Source of the DNA: Pseudomonas paeninsulae
Lineage (GTDB): Bacteria > Pseudomonadota > Gammaproteobacteria > Pseudomonadales > Pseudomonadaceae
DNA length: 64,000 bases
NCBI RefSeq assembly: GCF_035621475.1
Contig: NZ_CP141799.1
Coordinates: 2,034,501-2,098,500 of the forward strand
Direction: 5' to 3'
The notes under the pieces were generated by a model. That model did no database searches. It was not told where the DNA came from and saw nothing but the letters and a program-made list of their open reading frames with translations. Shown piece by piece: positions 8,926 to 18,320 of the stretch (the first letter of the stretch is position 1; the number at the start of each line of letters is the position of its first letter). Both the position numbers and the translations under genes were made by a program.

Positions 8926-10365
8926 TCAGGGTTTAGGTTGGCGATACAGGTCGATCAGTACCTGGTCGAGAATCGATGACGCGCCCCAGGGCCGCTGATC
9001 ATTGAGAATCGCCACCACCGCCCAACTGTTGCCATTGCTGTCGCGGCTGTAGCCGGCGATGGCACGGACATTGTTCAGGGTGCCGGTCTTGATATGTGCC
9101 TCGCCGGCCAGGGCGGTGCGGTGCAGGCGTTTGCGCATGGTGCCGTCCATGGCTACCAGCGGTAGGGAGCTGATGAATTCGGCGGCATAGGGGCTTTTCC
9201 AGGCAGCCTGAAGCAGTTGTGCCATTTCACGTGCGCTGACGCGCTCGTCACGCGACAGGCCGGAGCCGTTCTCGATTACCAGGTGCGGGGCAGTAAGGCC
9301 CTTGCGCGCCAGCCAGCTGCGGATCACCCGCTGGGCGGCCTTGGCGTCGTCGCCGTCGGCCTCATTGCGAAACTGCGCGCCGAGGCTCAGAAACAGTTGA
9401 CGGGCCATGGTGTTGTTACTGTATTTGTTGATGTCGCGGATGATCTCCACCAGATCCGGGGAGAAAGCGCGAGCAAGCAAGCGGGCATCTTTCGGTACCT
9501 CGGCGAGGCGGTCCTTGCCGAGGATCTTGCCGCCCAGCTCCTGCCAGATGGCCCGTACGGTGCCGGCCGCATAGCCGGGATGGTCGAGCAGCGACAGATA
9601 GGTCTGGGCCTTACAGCCCTCTGCAAGTTTGCCGGTGACTATCACGGTAGTACCGTCGAACTGTTTCACCGGGTTGTAGCGCACATCCGGCCAGCCTGGA
9701 CATTTGCCTGCCGGCAAGGCCTTGACCTGATTGTCGATGCGGATCTCGGCAATCGGTGGCTCGACCGCGATATGCACCTTGCCGCCGTCGGTACGCGCGA
9801 CGAAGCGCACTGCCTTGAGGTTGACCAGCAAGGCGTCGGGGGTGACCAGATAAGGTTTGTTGGTGTCGCCACCGTCATCGTTGAAGGTCGGCAGCGCGGG
9901 CTGGTTGAAGTGGCTGCGATCAAGTACCAGGTCGCCGCTTATCTGGTGCACGCCGTTGGCGCGCAGGTCGCGCAGCAGCAGCCAGAGGCGCTCCATGTTC
10001 AGCTTGGGGTCGCCACCGCCTTTGAGGAACAGGTTGCCGTGCAGCACGCCGTCTTTCAGCGGGCCGTCGGTGTAGAACTCGGTTTTCCACTGGTGCGTCG
10101 GGCCGAGCAGTTCCAGCGCGGCAAAAGTGGTCACCAGCTTCATGGTCGAGGCCGGATTGATCGACACGTCGGCGTTGAAGAAGGTGCTGTTGCCAGGACC
10201 GGTAAGCGGCAGGGTGACCACCGACAGCGATTGGGTACTGATCTTGCTGGCTTTCAGCGATTGCTCAACCTTGGGCGACAGGCCGCTGTTGACGGCAGCC
10301 TGCAAGGGTAGGGCGAGCGGTAGGAGCAAGCCGGCGATAACCAGCGTGCGCAAGGTGTTGATCAT
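8926..10365 (-). CDS. dacB: D-alanyl-D-alanine carboxypeptidase/endopeptidase (PBP4, peptidase S13)
   Basis: A 479-residue periplasmic penicillin-binding protein that trims or cleaves peptidoglycan stem peptides and cross-links. A signal peptide (1-23, ending LQA) is followed by the three active-site motifs of the SxxK superfamily: STMK at 73-76, SNN in YSNNTMARQ, and KTG in HIKTGTLNNV near residue 427. The large insert between the first two motifs is typical of S13 enzymes. In Pseudomonas, loss of PBP4 is known to induce AmpC beta-lactamase through AmpR. GGAGGG precedes ATG 10365. It is divergent from yggL. Confidence 0.93.
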   Translation of the reverse strand: MINTLRTLVIAGLLLPLALPLQAAVNSGLSPKVEQSLKASKISTQSLSVVTLPLTGPGNSTFFNADVSINPASTMKLVTTFAALELLGPTHQWKTEFYTDGPLKDGVLHGNLFLKGGGDPKLNMERLWLLLRDLRANGVHQISGDLVLDRSHFNQPALPTFNDDGGDTNKPYLVTPDALLVNLKAVRFVARTDGGKVHIAVEPPIAEIRIDNQVKALPAGKCPGWPDVRYNPVKQFDGTTVIVTGKLAEGCKAQTYLSLLDHPGYAAGTVRAIWQELGGKILGKDRLAEVPKDARLLARAFSPDLVEIIRDINKYSNNTMARQLFLSLGAQFRNEADGDDAKAAQRVIRSWLARKGLTAPHLVIENGSGLSRDERVSAREMAQLLQAAWKSPYAAEFISSLPLVAMDGTMRKRLHRTALAGEAHIKTGTLNNVRAIAGYSRDSNGNSWAVVAILNDQRPWGASSILDQVLIDLYRQPKP

Positions 10366-10601
10366 GGGTAGATACCCTCCAGTTGAGGGTTGGTGGTCAC
10401 GAATGACATGTACGGAAGGTCTCGTCGAGGTTTTGCGAATTGCCGCACATTATGCCCGAGGGCCGGGATGCTGCGCTGCTCCATGATCGGCGTCAATGCT
10501 TTGCTCCGGTGCAGCGCCTGTCGCCTGGCAGGCAGCGAGGCGGGCAATTCGCACGGCAAGCTGCTAAAGTGCCGCGCGTTATCACTTTTGAGGATTGTTC
10601 C

Positions 10602-10946
10602 ATGGCTACTAACCGTTCCCGCCGTCTGCGCAAAAAACTCTGCGTGGATGAATTCCAGGAGCTGGGTTTTGAGCTGAACCTGAACTTCAAAGACGATCTG
10701 GCCGAAGAGGCCATTGATGCATTCCTTGATCAGTTTCTGCGTGACGCCATGACCGCCAATGGTCTTGGTTATGTCGGCGGCGATGACTATGGTCTGGTAT
10801 GTCTGGCCCAGCGTGGCTCGGTCAGCGAAGAACAGCGTACCCAGGTCGAAGCTTGGTTGAAAGGTCGTGATGAGCTGGTCGACATTACTGTCAGCCCGCT
10901 GATGGATGTCTGGTATCCAGAAAGCACCATCAATACTCCGGCCTGA
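10602..10946 (+). CDS. yggL: YggL family protein (DUF469)
   Basis: A 114-residue protein of the YggL family. It opens with a basic stretch (RSRRLRKKLCVDEFQELGF) and contains GLGYVGGDDYGLVC. The E. coli member associates with the 50S ribosomal subunit, so a role in ribosome assembly is likely but not shown here. ATG 10602 has a GAGGA ribosome site; the frame is open further upstream but without a ribosome site or family similarity. A hairpin follows at 10955-10979. Confidence 0.88.
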   Translation: MATNRSRRLRKKLCVDEFQELGFELNLNFKDDLAEEAIDAFLDQFLRDAMTANGLGYVGGDDYGLVCLAQRGSVSEEQRTQVEAWLKGRDELVDITVSPLMDVWYPESTINTPA

Positions 10947-10954
10947 CGTTCGCC

Positions 10955-10979
10955 GGCTGGGCATGCAACATGCCCAGCC
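10955..10979 (+). terminator. Perfect 10-base stem hairpin after yggL
   Basis: GGCTGGGCAT and ATGCCCAGCC pair around a 5-base loop, 9 bases past the yggL stop. No long T-run follows, so termination is probable rather than certain. Confidence 0.55.
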
Positions 10980-11095
10980 GTTGCTTCACCGTCCATGCAG
11001 GACCTCGCGTTCCACCCCTCTCTCCTGCAAGACCCTCTACTTCGGCAAAAAGATACCAAACCCAGTGGGCGCCTTGTCTAGCAGTCCGGCTTTGC

Positions 11096-11502
11096 TCAGT
11101 ACCGTGCGGTCATCCACCTCATCGATCTGTTGCGCCGCATGAAGCGTTCGGCGTAGCGCCGATAAATTTCTGCGCGCACGAACAAGCCAAACAGTTGCGG
11201 GGCAATGCGCGCGTTCTTGCACATGGTCGCCATGATGAGCAGTGACTGCCGAGAGCAGCGTGGCCTTTTTTTGTACGGATGGTCCGCAGCAGTCAACGCT
11301 TCGAAAATATCGGCTATTGCCATCATTCGTGCCGGTCGGTTATCTGCTCGCGGTGCAGGCGTTTCGGACAGTGTTGTTATCGATTTTGTCGTGGTGACCT
11401 TGCCGCAGTCATGCAGCCAGGCGGCAATATGCAACACTTCCGATTTATCATCGCTGGCCGGGGCCATCGGCGTAGGGGGCTCGGCATCGATGGCGCCGAC
11501 GA
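11096..11502 (-). pseudogene. Decayed HD-GYP phosphodiesterase domain (3' remnant)
   Basis: Reading leftward after the stop of the next feature, the sequence continues in another frame as LIVGAIDA, then EVLHIAAWLHDCGKVTT, then PARMMAIADIFEALTAADHPYKK and ATMCKNARIAPQLFGLFVRAEIYRRYAERF. These are pieces of an HD-GYP c-di-GMP phosphodiesterase. The segment between the HD motif and PARMMAIADIF, which normally carries HHE...GYP and would be some 200 residues or more, is missing, as is the stretch between AIDA and the HD motif. Several internal deletions are therefore present and the enzyme cannot be active. Confidence 0.8.
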
Positions 11503-13308
11503 TCAGTTGGACAAGGAGTCGAGCAGCTGTTTGCGCCCATCCAGCAGGCGCTGGCTTTCAATACACTGCGCTGCTACTCCAGACACCGCCTCGACGAACG
11601 CCACGCACTCGGGGCTTTGCATGGCTCGGTCGGCTGGCTCGCCACGGTCGCAGTGCAGCAGCACCAGGACGCCCAGCCTGTCGCCCTGAGGGTTATGCAG
11701 ACCGGTGGCAACCAGGTGCACGCGCGGGCTGTCGAGGGTCAGCAGCAGGCTTCGGTAGTCGTCGGCCTGGTCGAAGCCCAGCGAGACGATGCGGCTTTTG
11801 TCGCCGTTGGCTGGTTGCTGCAGCCAGCTGGGCAATTGGCTGGCGGCCTTGGCGTAGCCACGAATGCCATGCTTGTCGAGGCTGTGCTGCGCGCCGTCGA
11901 GCAATAGACCATAAGGCTCCAGACGCCCGCTGTCGGCATCGAGCAAGTAAATCAGGCCGCCGTGGGCCGCGCTGATGGCCACGGTTTCCTGCAGGATTCG
12001 CTCAAGCAGAGTCTCTAAGCGGGTTTCGGCGCAGAGGCTGGCGGAGACCTCGAGGAAGCTGGCAATGGTCTCTTTCATCCGCGCCATGGATTTAGCCAGT
12101 TGATCCACTTCCAGTACCAGCGAGTGACCGCTGGAAGGGTGGTCGAAGTCGAAACGACGGATGGCCTCGGCCTCTAACACCAAGGCGCGCAGGGGTTTGG
12201 CCATAATGCGCGAAGCCAGCCAGCCCAAGGGTAGGCACAGCAGCAAGGCGGTCAGCGTGATCAGTGCGCCTTGCCAGCGGATGCGGTAGGCGTCGGCCAG
12301 CAGTTCGTCTTCCGGCACCAGTAGCGCTAGGTACAGACCTTGCGGTCCACCTTCCTGGATATGGCTGCGAGAGACGACCCAGCGTCGTTCGCTCAACTCC
12401 AGAACGCCCTGATGCGGGGCGTCCAGGCCATCGGCCAGGAGGGTCGCGAGCTCCGGGCTGAGGTCTCGGGCCGGGGTCAGGTACGCTTTGCCGTTATGCA
12501 TCAGCAGCAGGCGCGTGCTGTCTGGATAGGCCACGGTATTGCCCTTGGCGTCGAACAGGATGACTTGGCTGTTAGCCGTCACCTGGTGCTGGGCCAGGGT
12601 TGTGGAAAGGTCGGAAAGCGTCAGGTCTGCGGCCAGAACGCTGGTCGGCCCGGCACGCCGAGTCAAGGTTGTGCCGACTTGCTGGGTGGAAAAGAACACA
12701 TAAGGCGCGGTGGTGATCTGCTCCGCATGGCTGCTGGCGCTCAGGTACCAACTGCGGCTGCGTGGATCGAAGGCTTCGAGGGGGCGTTGCTGCTGGCTGA
12801 TGAGGTTCAGCGCGTCATCGAAGAACAGGTAATGGACCTCGACCCCGGTTGCGCTGCGGTCGATCGACCAGACCTGATAGGTCGCCTGCTCGGGTGCCGC
12901 CAGGAGCTGCTTCACCGTCTCGCTGCGCAGTGGCCGCAGCATGAAAAAATCGCCGTCCGCATAGCCGAGGTAGAGCGAGGCCAGTTTGGGGTTGTCACGC
13001 AGGGCCTGGGCCAAAGGTTCAAGCAGCGCCAGGCGACCCTGAAGATCGGTCGCCTGGGTGTCGCGATTGAGCACCAGCATGCTGAGCAGGTGGTTGATGG
13101 GTAGGTAGGTGTGGCGCAGATCTTTCTGCACATCCTGTTGGATGCGCTCGAACAGCTTGGCGCTGCTGGAGAAGATGATCTGTGAGTTCTGCTGGTAGTT
13201 GAACAGTCCCAGTACTATGCCGATCAGCAATAACAGCAAGGTGAACAACACGCTGATATGTACGTGCAGGGGGAAGCGACGGTCGTGGGGCCTGGCAATC
13301 CTCAGCAT
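11503..13308 (-). pseudogene. Cache-HAMP-GAF sensor part of a broken HD-GYP protein (5' part)
   Basis: About 600 residues remain readable: a transmembrane helix (FPLHVHISVLFTLLLLLIGIVLG), a periplasmic Cache-type sensor region, a second helix before a HAMP-like segment (GWLASRIMAKPLRALVLEAEAI), and a GAF domain. The frame then stops after LLDSLSN. The intact family continues LLDSLIQLIVGAIDA; restoring one base near 11511 recovers exactly that reading, so a single-base deletion ended the gene before its output domain. The start is ATG 13308 with GGAGAG. A truncated sensor could still be made, but with no catalytic output. Confidence 0.8.
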
Positions 13309-13453
13309 CGCGCGTCTCTCCGTGAAGTGCGCTACGGACCCAGGAAGCATAGTGATGGGTCCGCAGGCTTGCCTACTAAATGCTATTAATTATAAGAAAA
13401 CATCTGCTTAGAGCTGCTATTCGTCCGCCGGCGGGATGCCCGACTCAAGGTGC

Positions 13454-14509
13454 TCACCGCGGCGTGGCAACGCGCTTCGCGTGTTTGCCCAGTAACTGAC
13501 TCAGGCCGTGCATGAGCAGCGCGACGAACAGCACCAGTACCACGCCAAACAGGGCGTTGAGCAAGCGCACCTCGGCAAGCTGCCAATCTTGCGCGAGGCT
13601 TTCGGCCAGCAAGACGAAGCAGACGGTGGTGTGCAGTACGAATAAGCCATAGTGGTTGGCCTGTATGGCACGGCTGATGGCGATCAGCGGCAGCAGGGTG
13701 GCGACCATCAGCGGCGGGTCCTGCAAGCTATGCCCGAGCAGAATCAATAACCCTGCCGCAGCCAGGCTGGCCAAGCTCGATTGCAGGGCGCGTACCAGGC
13801 TGCCCTGGAATTCCAGCTGCAGTGTGGTGACCACGGTCAAGGTCAACCAGTAGCCGCGTTGCAATTCAGCCAGGTTGACGACCAGACCGGCGAGCGAGAA
13901 GGCCAGGGTGCAGGCCAGCGCATGCAGGCGCCACTGCTGGCGCGGCAGGCGTTTGGCGTGGCGTTTGAGTACTTTGAGGAGGCTGACGAAGCGTGGCATG
14001 TATGGCCACATGCGCAGGCCATGCATACCGCGCAGGCCAAACGCCAGGAGCATCACCCAGAGCCCGCCGAGGATGAACAGCATGGCGATGGCGAGCGGTT
14101 TATCCAGGTTGCCCAGGCCTTGCTGACCTTGGCCCAGGCACAAACAGACGGCCAGGCCTATGCCGAGTTTGCCGGCTTCGCTGCCAAAGCGTTGTAGCCA
14201 GGCGAGCAAGAAGCCGAAGGCACCGAATAGGCCGAGACTGATCAGCGGGTCGCTGGCCGCCCAGAAACCCAGGCCGGCACTGCCGGCACCGAGGCCAATG
14301 AGCATCAACATGCGCAGCATGCCGAGGCGGTGCAGGGGGTTGGCCTGGGCGGCCTGAAAGGCGCCAACCGATGCCCAGAGAAAGCCCGGGTGGGCACTGA
14401 ACAAACCCAGCAGCAGGGGCAGGGCGCAACCGAAGCCGGCGACCATCGCCGGCCCCCAGGCCGGCGGTCCGGCATGCCAGCTGAAGGTTTTGCGCAGGAC
14501 ACTTTTCAT
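13454..14509 (-). CDS. FUSC-family inner-membrane protein
   Basis: A 351-residue protein with two clusters of hydrophobic segments (about residues 18-165 and 195-340) separated by a short basic stretch (RFVSLLKVLKRHAKRLPRQQW). The repeated module GYWLTLTVVTTLQ is the hallmark of the FUSC/YccS-like aromatic-acid exporter group. Its substrate is unknown, and it is shorter than full AaeB/YccS proteins. It begins 3 bases after the dgt stop on the same strand, so the two are almost certainly cotranscribed. It ends about 50 bases beyond the region facing the broken HD-GYP gene. Confidence 0.8.
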   Translation of the reverse strand: MKSVLRKTFSWHAGPPAWGPAMVAGFGCALPLLLGLFSAHPGFLWASVGAFQAAQANPLHRLGMLRMLMLIGLGAGSAGLGFWAASDPLISLGLFGAFGFLLAWLQRFGSEAGKLGIGLAVCLCLGQGQQGLGNLDKPLAIAMLFILGGLWVMLLAFGLRGMHGLRMWPYMPRFVSLLKVLKRHAKRLPRQQWRLHALACTLAFSLAGLVVNLAELQRGYWLTLTVVTTLQLEFQGSLVRALQSSLASLAAAGLLILLGHSLQDPPLMVATLLPLIAISRAIQANHYGLFVLHTTVCFVLLAESLAQDWQLAEVRLLNALFGVVLVLFVALLMHGLSQLLGKHAKRVATPR

Positions 14510-14512
14510 GAA

Positions 14513-15844
14513 TTACACCGGACTCGAGCGCCCCGTCATTTCACGGGCCATTTCAGTAGCGTAGCTGTCGGTCATGCCGGCGATAAAGTCGATCATGCGC
14601 AGAAACGAGGTATACAGCGATCCGTGCGGATCGGGCGCATTGTTGCCGAGCAAGTCGAGGATGCGCCGGTGTTTGAACGATGGCGTGCGTCCGCCGTGCT
14701 GCTCCAGTGCGGCGCCACAAAAGGCATTGAGGAGAATTTCCAGGGTGGTGTAGGCGCCGATCTCGTGCAAGGTCTTGCGCTTGTCCTGGAATATTTTTTC
14801 CCGCGCCATGTCCTTGGCGCTCTGCACGCAGCGTTTGGCGGTGCCGTGCATATGCTCGACCAGATCGCCTTGCAGGGTGCCGGCCAGCAGGGCGTCCTGT
14901 TGCTCGACGAAGGCATGGGCAGCGGCATTGGTCAGGTGTTCGATGGCCTTGCCGCGCAGGATCGCCAATTTGCGCCGTTTGGAGTCTTGCGGGCCAAGCT
15001 GGCGATAGGTTTCCGGCAGGTCGTCACCGACCAGGTCGAGCAGCAGCGCCTCGACTTCGCTGTAATCGAGCAACTCCATCTCCAGGCCATCTTCCAGGTC
15101 GATCAGGCCATAGCAGATGTCGTCTGCCGCCTCCATCAGATAGACCAGCGGATGGCGCGCCCAGCGCTGTTCTTCCAGTTGCGGCAGGCCGAGTTTTTGG
15201 GCGATCTGTTCGAGCAGTGGCAGTTCGCTCTGGTAACAGCCGAATTTGTGCTTCTTGTAGCCGAGCGCTTCGGCGTGACGCGCGGTCCAGGGGTATTTCA
15301 GGTAAGTGCCGAGGGTCGCATAGGTCAGCCGAGTACCGCCGTCGAACTGGTGGTATTCCAACTGGGTGAGCACGCGAAAACCCTGGGCGTTGCCTTCGAA
15401 ACTGAGAAAGTCGCCACGCTCGGCCGCACTCATCGCATCCAGCCAACCGCGCCCTGCGGCCTGCTGAAACCAGTGGCGAATCGCATCCTCGCCAGAATGG
15501 CCGAATGGCGGGTTGCCGATGTCATGGGCCAGGCATGCCGACTGCACGACCATGCCCAGGTCGCTTGGCTCACACCAGGCGGGCAGTTCAGGGCGAATCA
15601 TCTCGCCGACGCGCATGCCCAGCGAGCGTCCGACGCAGCTGACTTCCAGCGAGTGGGTCAGGCGCGTGTGGATATGGTCGTTGCTCGACACCGGGTGCAC
15701 CTGGGTCTTGCGTCCCAGGCGGCGAAATGCGCCGGAGAAAATGATCCGATCATGATCTTTATGAAAGGGCGTGCGGCCCAATTCATCGGCGCTGTGCGTC
15801 GGTTTGCCGAGTCGTTCGCGATTGAGCAGTGTTTGCCAGTCCAA
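14513..15844 (-). CDS. dgt: Deoxyguanosinetriphosphate triphosphohydrolase
   Basis: A 443-residue HD-domain enzyme that hydrolyses dGTP (and other dNTPs) to the nucleoside and tripolyphosphate. Metal-binding motifs are visible: [11 protein letters not shown], then [17 protein letters not shown]. The N-terminus [13 protein letters not shown] and the segment [26 protein letters not shown] are characteristic. The start is assigned to TTG 15844, which gives MDWQTLL and has GAGGA six bases before it. An ATG at 16033 would add 63 residues unlike the family and is rejected. It is the first gene of a dgt-FUSC operon. Confidence 0.93.
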   Translation of the reverse strand: MDWQTLLNRERLGKPTHSADELGRTPFHKDHDRIIFSGAFRRLGRKTQVHPVSSNDHIHTRLTHSLEVSCVGRSLGMRVGEMIRPELPAWCEPSDLGMVVQSACLAHDIGNPPFGHSGEDAIRHWFQQAAGRGWLDAMSAAERGDFLSFEGNAQGFRVLTQLEYHQFDGGTRLTYATLGTYLKYPWTARHAEALGYKKHKFGCYQSELPLLEQIAQKLGLPQLEEQRWARHPLVYLMEAADDICYGLIDLEDGLEMELLDYSEVEALLLDLVGDDLPETYRQLGPQDSKRRKLAILRGKAIEHLTNAAAHAFVEQQDALLAGTLQGDLVEHMHGTAKRCVQSAKDMAREKIFQDKRKTLHEIGAYTTLEILLNAFCGAALEQHGGRTPSFKHRRILDLLGNNAPDPHGSLYTSFLRMIDFIAGMTDSYATEMAREMTGRSSPV

Positions 15845-16168
15845 GGCCAGTCCTCGCCATTCAGTGGCTGATGTCTCTAGCTTCGGGGTTGCCGAGCTTT
15901 CCTGCAAGTATCCAGGCTGCTCGTGTCGCAAGGCACGGCATGCGGGCATTACTGTGGCGTCGCTCAATTTGGCTTCGAGTGGCGAAAGGTGGGGGGCGTT
16001 GCTAAGGTCAAATCTAGGTGCGAATGGAGGCATCCTGCCAGCTGGGGCTTGTTACGCGAAAGCGTGTCTCTGCCCATCTGCATCTCCCGCAACAGCGAAT
16101 ATAGGGTGATCCACCGAAGCAGGCCGTTAGCGTTCGCTTAAACGGTTTTTTCTCATAATGGAGGATGT
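15845..16168. other. Gene-free divergent region between dgt and doxX
   Basis: These 324 bases should carry the promoters of dgt (leftward) and the DoxX gene (rightward). The dgt frame stays open through most of it, but without family similarity or a ribosome site. No repeat, RNA gene or clear promoter was identified. Confidence 0.5.
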
Positions 16169-16546
16169 ATGAATAATGCAATCGTCTTGGTCGCTCGGCT
16201 GCTGCTGGCTCATATTTTTCTGTTAGCCGGATTCAGCAAGATCACCGGTTATGCCGGTACTCAGGGGTATATGGAGAGCGTGGGCATACCCGGCGCGCTG
16301 TTGCCGCTGGTGATAGCTTTGGAAATCGGCGGCAGTCTTGCACTGATCTTCGGTTTTCTCACCCGCTGGGCGGCGCTGGCGCTGTCAGCTTTCTGTATTG
16401 CGTCCGCGTTGATTTTTCATAATAACTTTGCCGAACAGACGCAAATGATCATGTTCATGAAGAACCTCGCCATGGCTGGCGGATTGCTTCTGCTTTACGT
16501 GCAAGGTGCGGGCGCCTTCAGCGTCGATGCCCAGCGCGGTAAGTAG
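16169..16546 (+). CDS. DoxX family membrane protein
   Basis: A 125-residue protein with four hydrophobic helices and the DoxX N-terminus ARLLLAHIFLLAGFSKITGY. Family members are small quinone- or thiosulfate-linked membrane subunits or have unknown roles; no sulfur or oxidase genes are nearby, so the function is open. A strong ribosome site (GGAGGATGT) precedes ATG 16169. It is a single-gene unit followed by a REP-like repeat. Confidence 0.87.
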   Translation: MNNAIVLVARLLLAHIFLLAGFSKITGYAGTQGYMESVGIPGALLPLVIALEIGGSLALIFGFLTRWAALALSAFCIASALIFHNNFAEQTQMIMFMKNLAMAGGLLLLYVQGAGAFSVDAQRGK

Positions 16547-16578
16547 TCGCGCTGTCCCAATGACCTGTTGCATAGGGG

Positions 16579-16634
16579 GCGGATTAATCCGCGAAAACCC
16601 TGAGGCGGCGATAAAACTTCGCGGATAAATCCGC
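16579..16634. repeat. REP-like inverted repeat
   Basis: A 17-base arm at 16579-16595 is repeated inverted at 16618-16634 with one mismatch, 22 bases apart. Each arm itself contains a near-palindrome (GCGGATTAATCCGC). It lies between convergent genes, a usual site for REP/BIME elements in Pseudomonas. Confidence 0.75.
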
Positions 16635-16673
16635 TTGTATGTTGTACCTGTCGGGGAGATGGCGCGACTAACG

Positions 16674-17603
16674 TCAGCGTGGCCTGATCCGCTCGACCAG
16701 TACGCTGCCGTCATGCATCAGGCGACCACGCACCTGCACGTAGTCGCCGGCTTGGGGCGAATGTTCACTGCGCGTCTTGGCGTTGATCTTGAGCGGCAGC
16801 GTATCCAGCCGCCAGTTGGCACCGAGCGTGCCTTGCAGGCGTACCTTGGCTCCGCTTGGCAGCGGTGCGGGTTTGCCCTGCGCATCGCGTGCACCTTGAT
16901 CGATCCAGTCGACGATCAGGGCAATTTCCGTCTCGTCGAGAAAGGGTGGGCCATCGTATGGCATGCGTGGTCGTGCCTGCCCGCGGATACGCCGCACCAA
17001 CTCGCTGGCGTCTGCCGAGCCGGGCACGACCCGCGCGCGGTCGTCGTAAGCCAGGGTCGTCGCATAGGAGGACAGCAGATAGCCCTCGGGCGCTGCCCCC
17101 ATCAAGCCATGAGACGAATGGCACTTGGTGCAGCGTCGGGCGAAAATTGCTTCCACATGGCTGTAGTTCAGCGTCGTGCCAAGTGTGGCTGCAGGCGCCG
17201 CGCCAGGGTTGGGCATTGCGTCTGTTGCGCGTGGCTCGACCGCGGGCTTGAGTCCCGCGGCAATCCAGCGTTCAAACAGCTCGATTTCGGTGTCGCTGAG
17301 AAATGGCGGGCCAGTCAGTGGCATGCGTGGTTGGCTGATGCCTTTGAGACGCTTGATCAGCTCGCTGCCGGTTGGATCGCCGGTCTGCACGACAGGGCCA
17401 CGTTGGCTGCCCTTGAGCAGCTGGGCAAGGCTATCGAGGCGTAAGTCCAGCGGCGGCTGTGGCCCTGCATGGCAGAGCACGCAACGACGTTGCAGGATCG
17501 GTGCGATATCGTTGAAGGTCGGTTCTGCAGCGCTGCCCTGTAGGCCGGCGAGCAGGGCTGGCATCAGGGCAATCGCAAGCTTGCGGAGGAGATGATCAGG
17601 CAT
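16674..17603 (-). CDS. Exported di-heme c-type cytochrome-domain protein
   Basis: A 309-residue protein starting at ATG 17603 with a signal peptide (LAIALMPALLAGLQGSAA). Two heme c attachment sites are visible, CVLCH at 41-45 and CTKCH at 158-162. Each is followed about 55 residues on by the same block, RMPxxGPPFLxxTEIxLxxxWIxxG, so the protein is an internal duplication of a PSCyt1-like (planctomycete-type) cytochrome domain. The last 60 residues form a separate beta-rich segment (VRLQGTLGAN...YVQVRGRLMHDGSVLVERI) resembling an OB-like DUF5666 domain. A periplasmic electron-transfer role is inferred; no partner oxidase is adjacent. Confidence 0.8.
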   Translation of the reverse strand: MPDHLLRKLAIALMPALLAGLQGSAAEPTFNDIAPILQRRCVLCHAGPQPPLDLRLDSLAQLLKGSQRGPVVQTGDPTGSELIKRLKGISQPRMPLTGPPFLSDTEIELFERWIAAGLKPAVEPRATDAMPNPGAAPAATLGTTLNYSHVEAIFARRCTKCHSSHGLMGAAPEGYLLSSYATTLAYDDRARVVPGSADASELVRRIRGQARPRMPYDGPPFLDETEIALIVDWIDQGARDAQGKPAPLPSGAKVRLQGTLGANWRLDTLPLKINAKTRSEHSPQAGDYVQVRGRLMHDGSVLVERIRPR

Positions 17604-17673
17604 GGAGAACCACGTCTCAGGGTTGCCTCTCGGTCTTTCAAGCCTAGCTGGTGCCCGTTGCGGGCGGAAAATT

Positions 17674-18160
17674 TCAGCGTGCAAAGCTGCAGTAGCGATC
17701 GCCGGTAAGCATGTCTGCGCTTACAGCGGCTATAAGCCTGCAGCCGGTTTTCTCGGCTATCTGCGTCAGGGCTTTGACCACTTCGCCGCTTGGGCCCGCC
17801 AGGCGGCTGCCTGGCGCAGGTGCGTATCCAGCTTGAGAATGTCCGGCGGTAAGGCCAGCAGCCGATCGAGTTGCGAATAACCAGCAGCGCAGTCATCGAT
17901 GGCGATGCGCGCATCGGCTTCACGGGAACGCGCCACCACGCCGGGAAAACGCTGGCTGGCGCCGCCCAGTCCGGTAATCTCGAAGACGTTGCGCGATGGG
18001 TCGATGCCGCTGCGCTGCAACTGCTTCAAGCTGGGTAGCGGCTGGGCGGGACGCAGTTGGCGAGATATTCAGGCTAAGGAACCAGCCAATGGAGCTCCAT
18101 GCAAGCGCGCCAGGGCCTGTTCGCGGCAGCGAGAGGTTTTCGCAGCGCTGCGCAGTGACC
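17674..18160 (-). pseudogene. Decayed EAL-domain (c-di-GMP phosphodiesterase) gene
   Basis: Three frames on the minus strand hold consecutive EAL-family fragments: RCREQALARLHGAPLAGSL, then LNISPTAS, then GIDPSRNVFEITG...ARIAIDDCAAGYSQLDRLLALPPDILKLD, and finally EVVKALTQIAEKTGCRLIA. At least two frameshifts separate them. The normally invariant DDFGAGYS metal-site motif reads DDCAAGYS, and the EAL motif itself and the N-terminal part are absent. It is inactive. It fills most of the 700-base gap between the cytochrome gene and the YqjK-like gene. Confidence 0.75.
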
Positions 18161-18264
18161 CGGCCGAGTGCAGGGGGCCAGTGGCGGTGTCGATAAAAGG
18201 TTGGAAAGAGGGCGAGCGGTTGACCGTCGAACACCGGGCACTTCCTTCGCTTATGGGCAGGCAG

Positions 18265-18288
18265 AAAAACGCCGCGAAGTGCGGCGTT
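18265..18288 (-). terminator. Intrinsic terminator of the yqjD-E-K-like operon
   Basis: On the minus strand AACGCCGC pairs with GCGGCGTT around a 5-base loop and is followed by five T residues. It lies 33 bases after the stop of the 18321-18656 gene. Confidence 0.85.
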
Positions 18289-18320
18289 ATGGTTCAGCTA
18301 GGAAAGATCGAGTGGCACGC

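Noticed and set aside
9217..10311. 364-codon plus-strand frame opposite dacB
   Set aside because: It is a mirror frame of a GC-rich gene; dacB has all three active-site motifs and this frame has no recognisable domain.
14330..15871. 513-codon plus-strand frame opposite dgt
   Set aside because: dgt is certain by its HD motifs; this frame has no ribosome site or family.
15845..16033. Upstream extension of dgt to ATG 16033
   Set aside because: The added 63 residues have no family similarity or ribosome site, while TTG 15844 gives the usual N-terminus with GAGGA.
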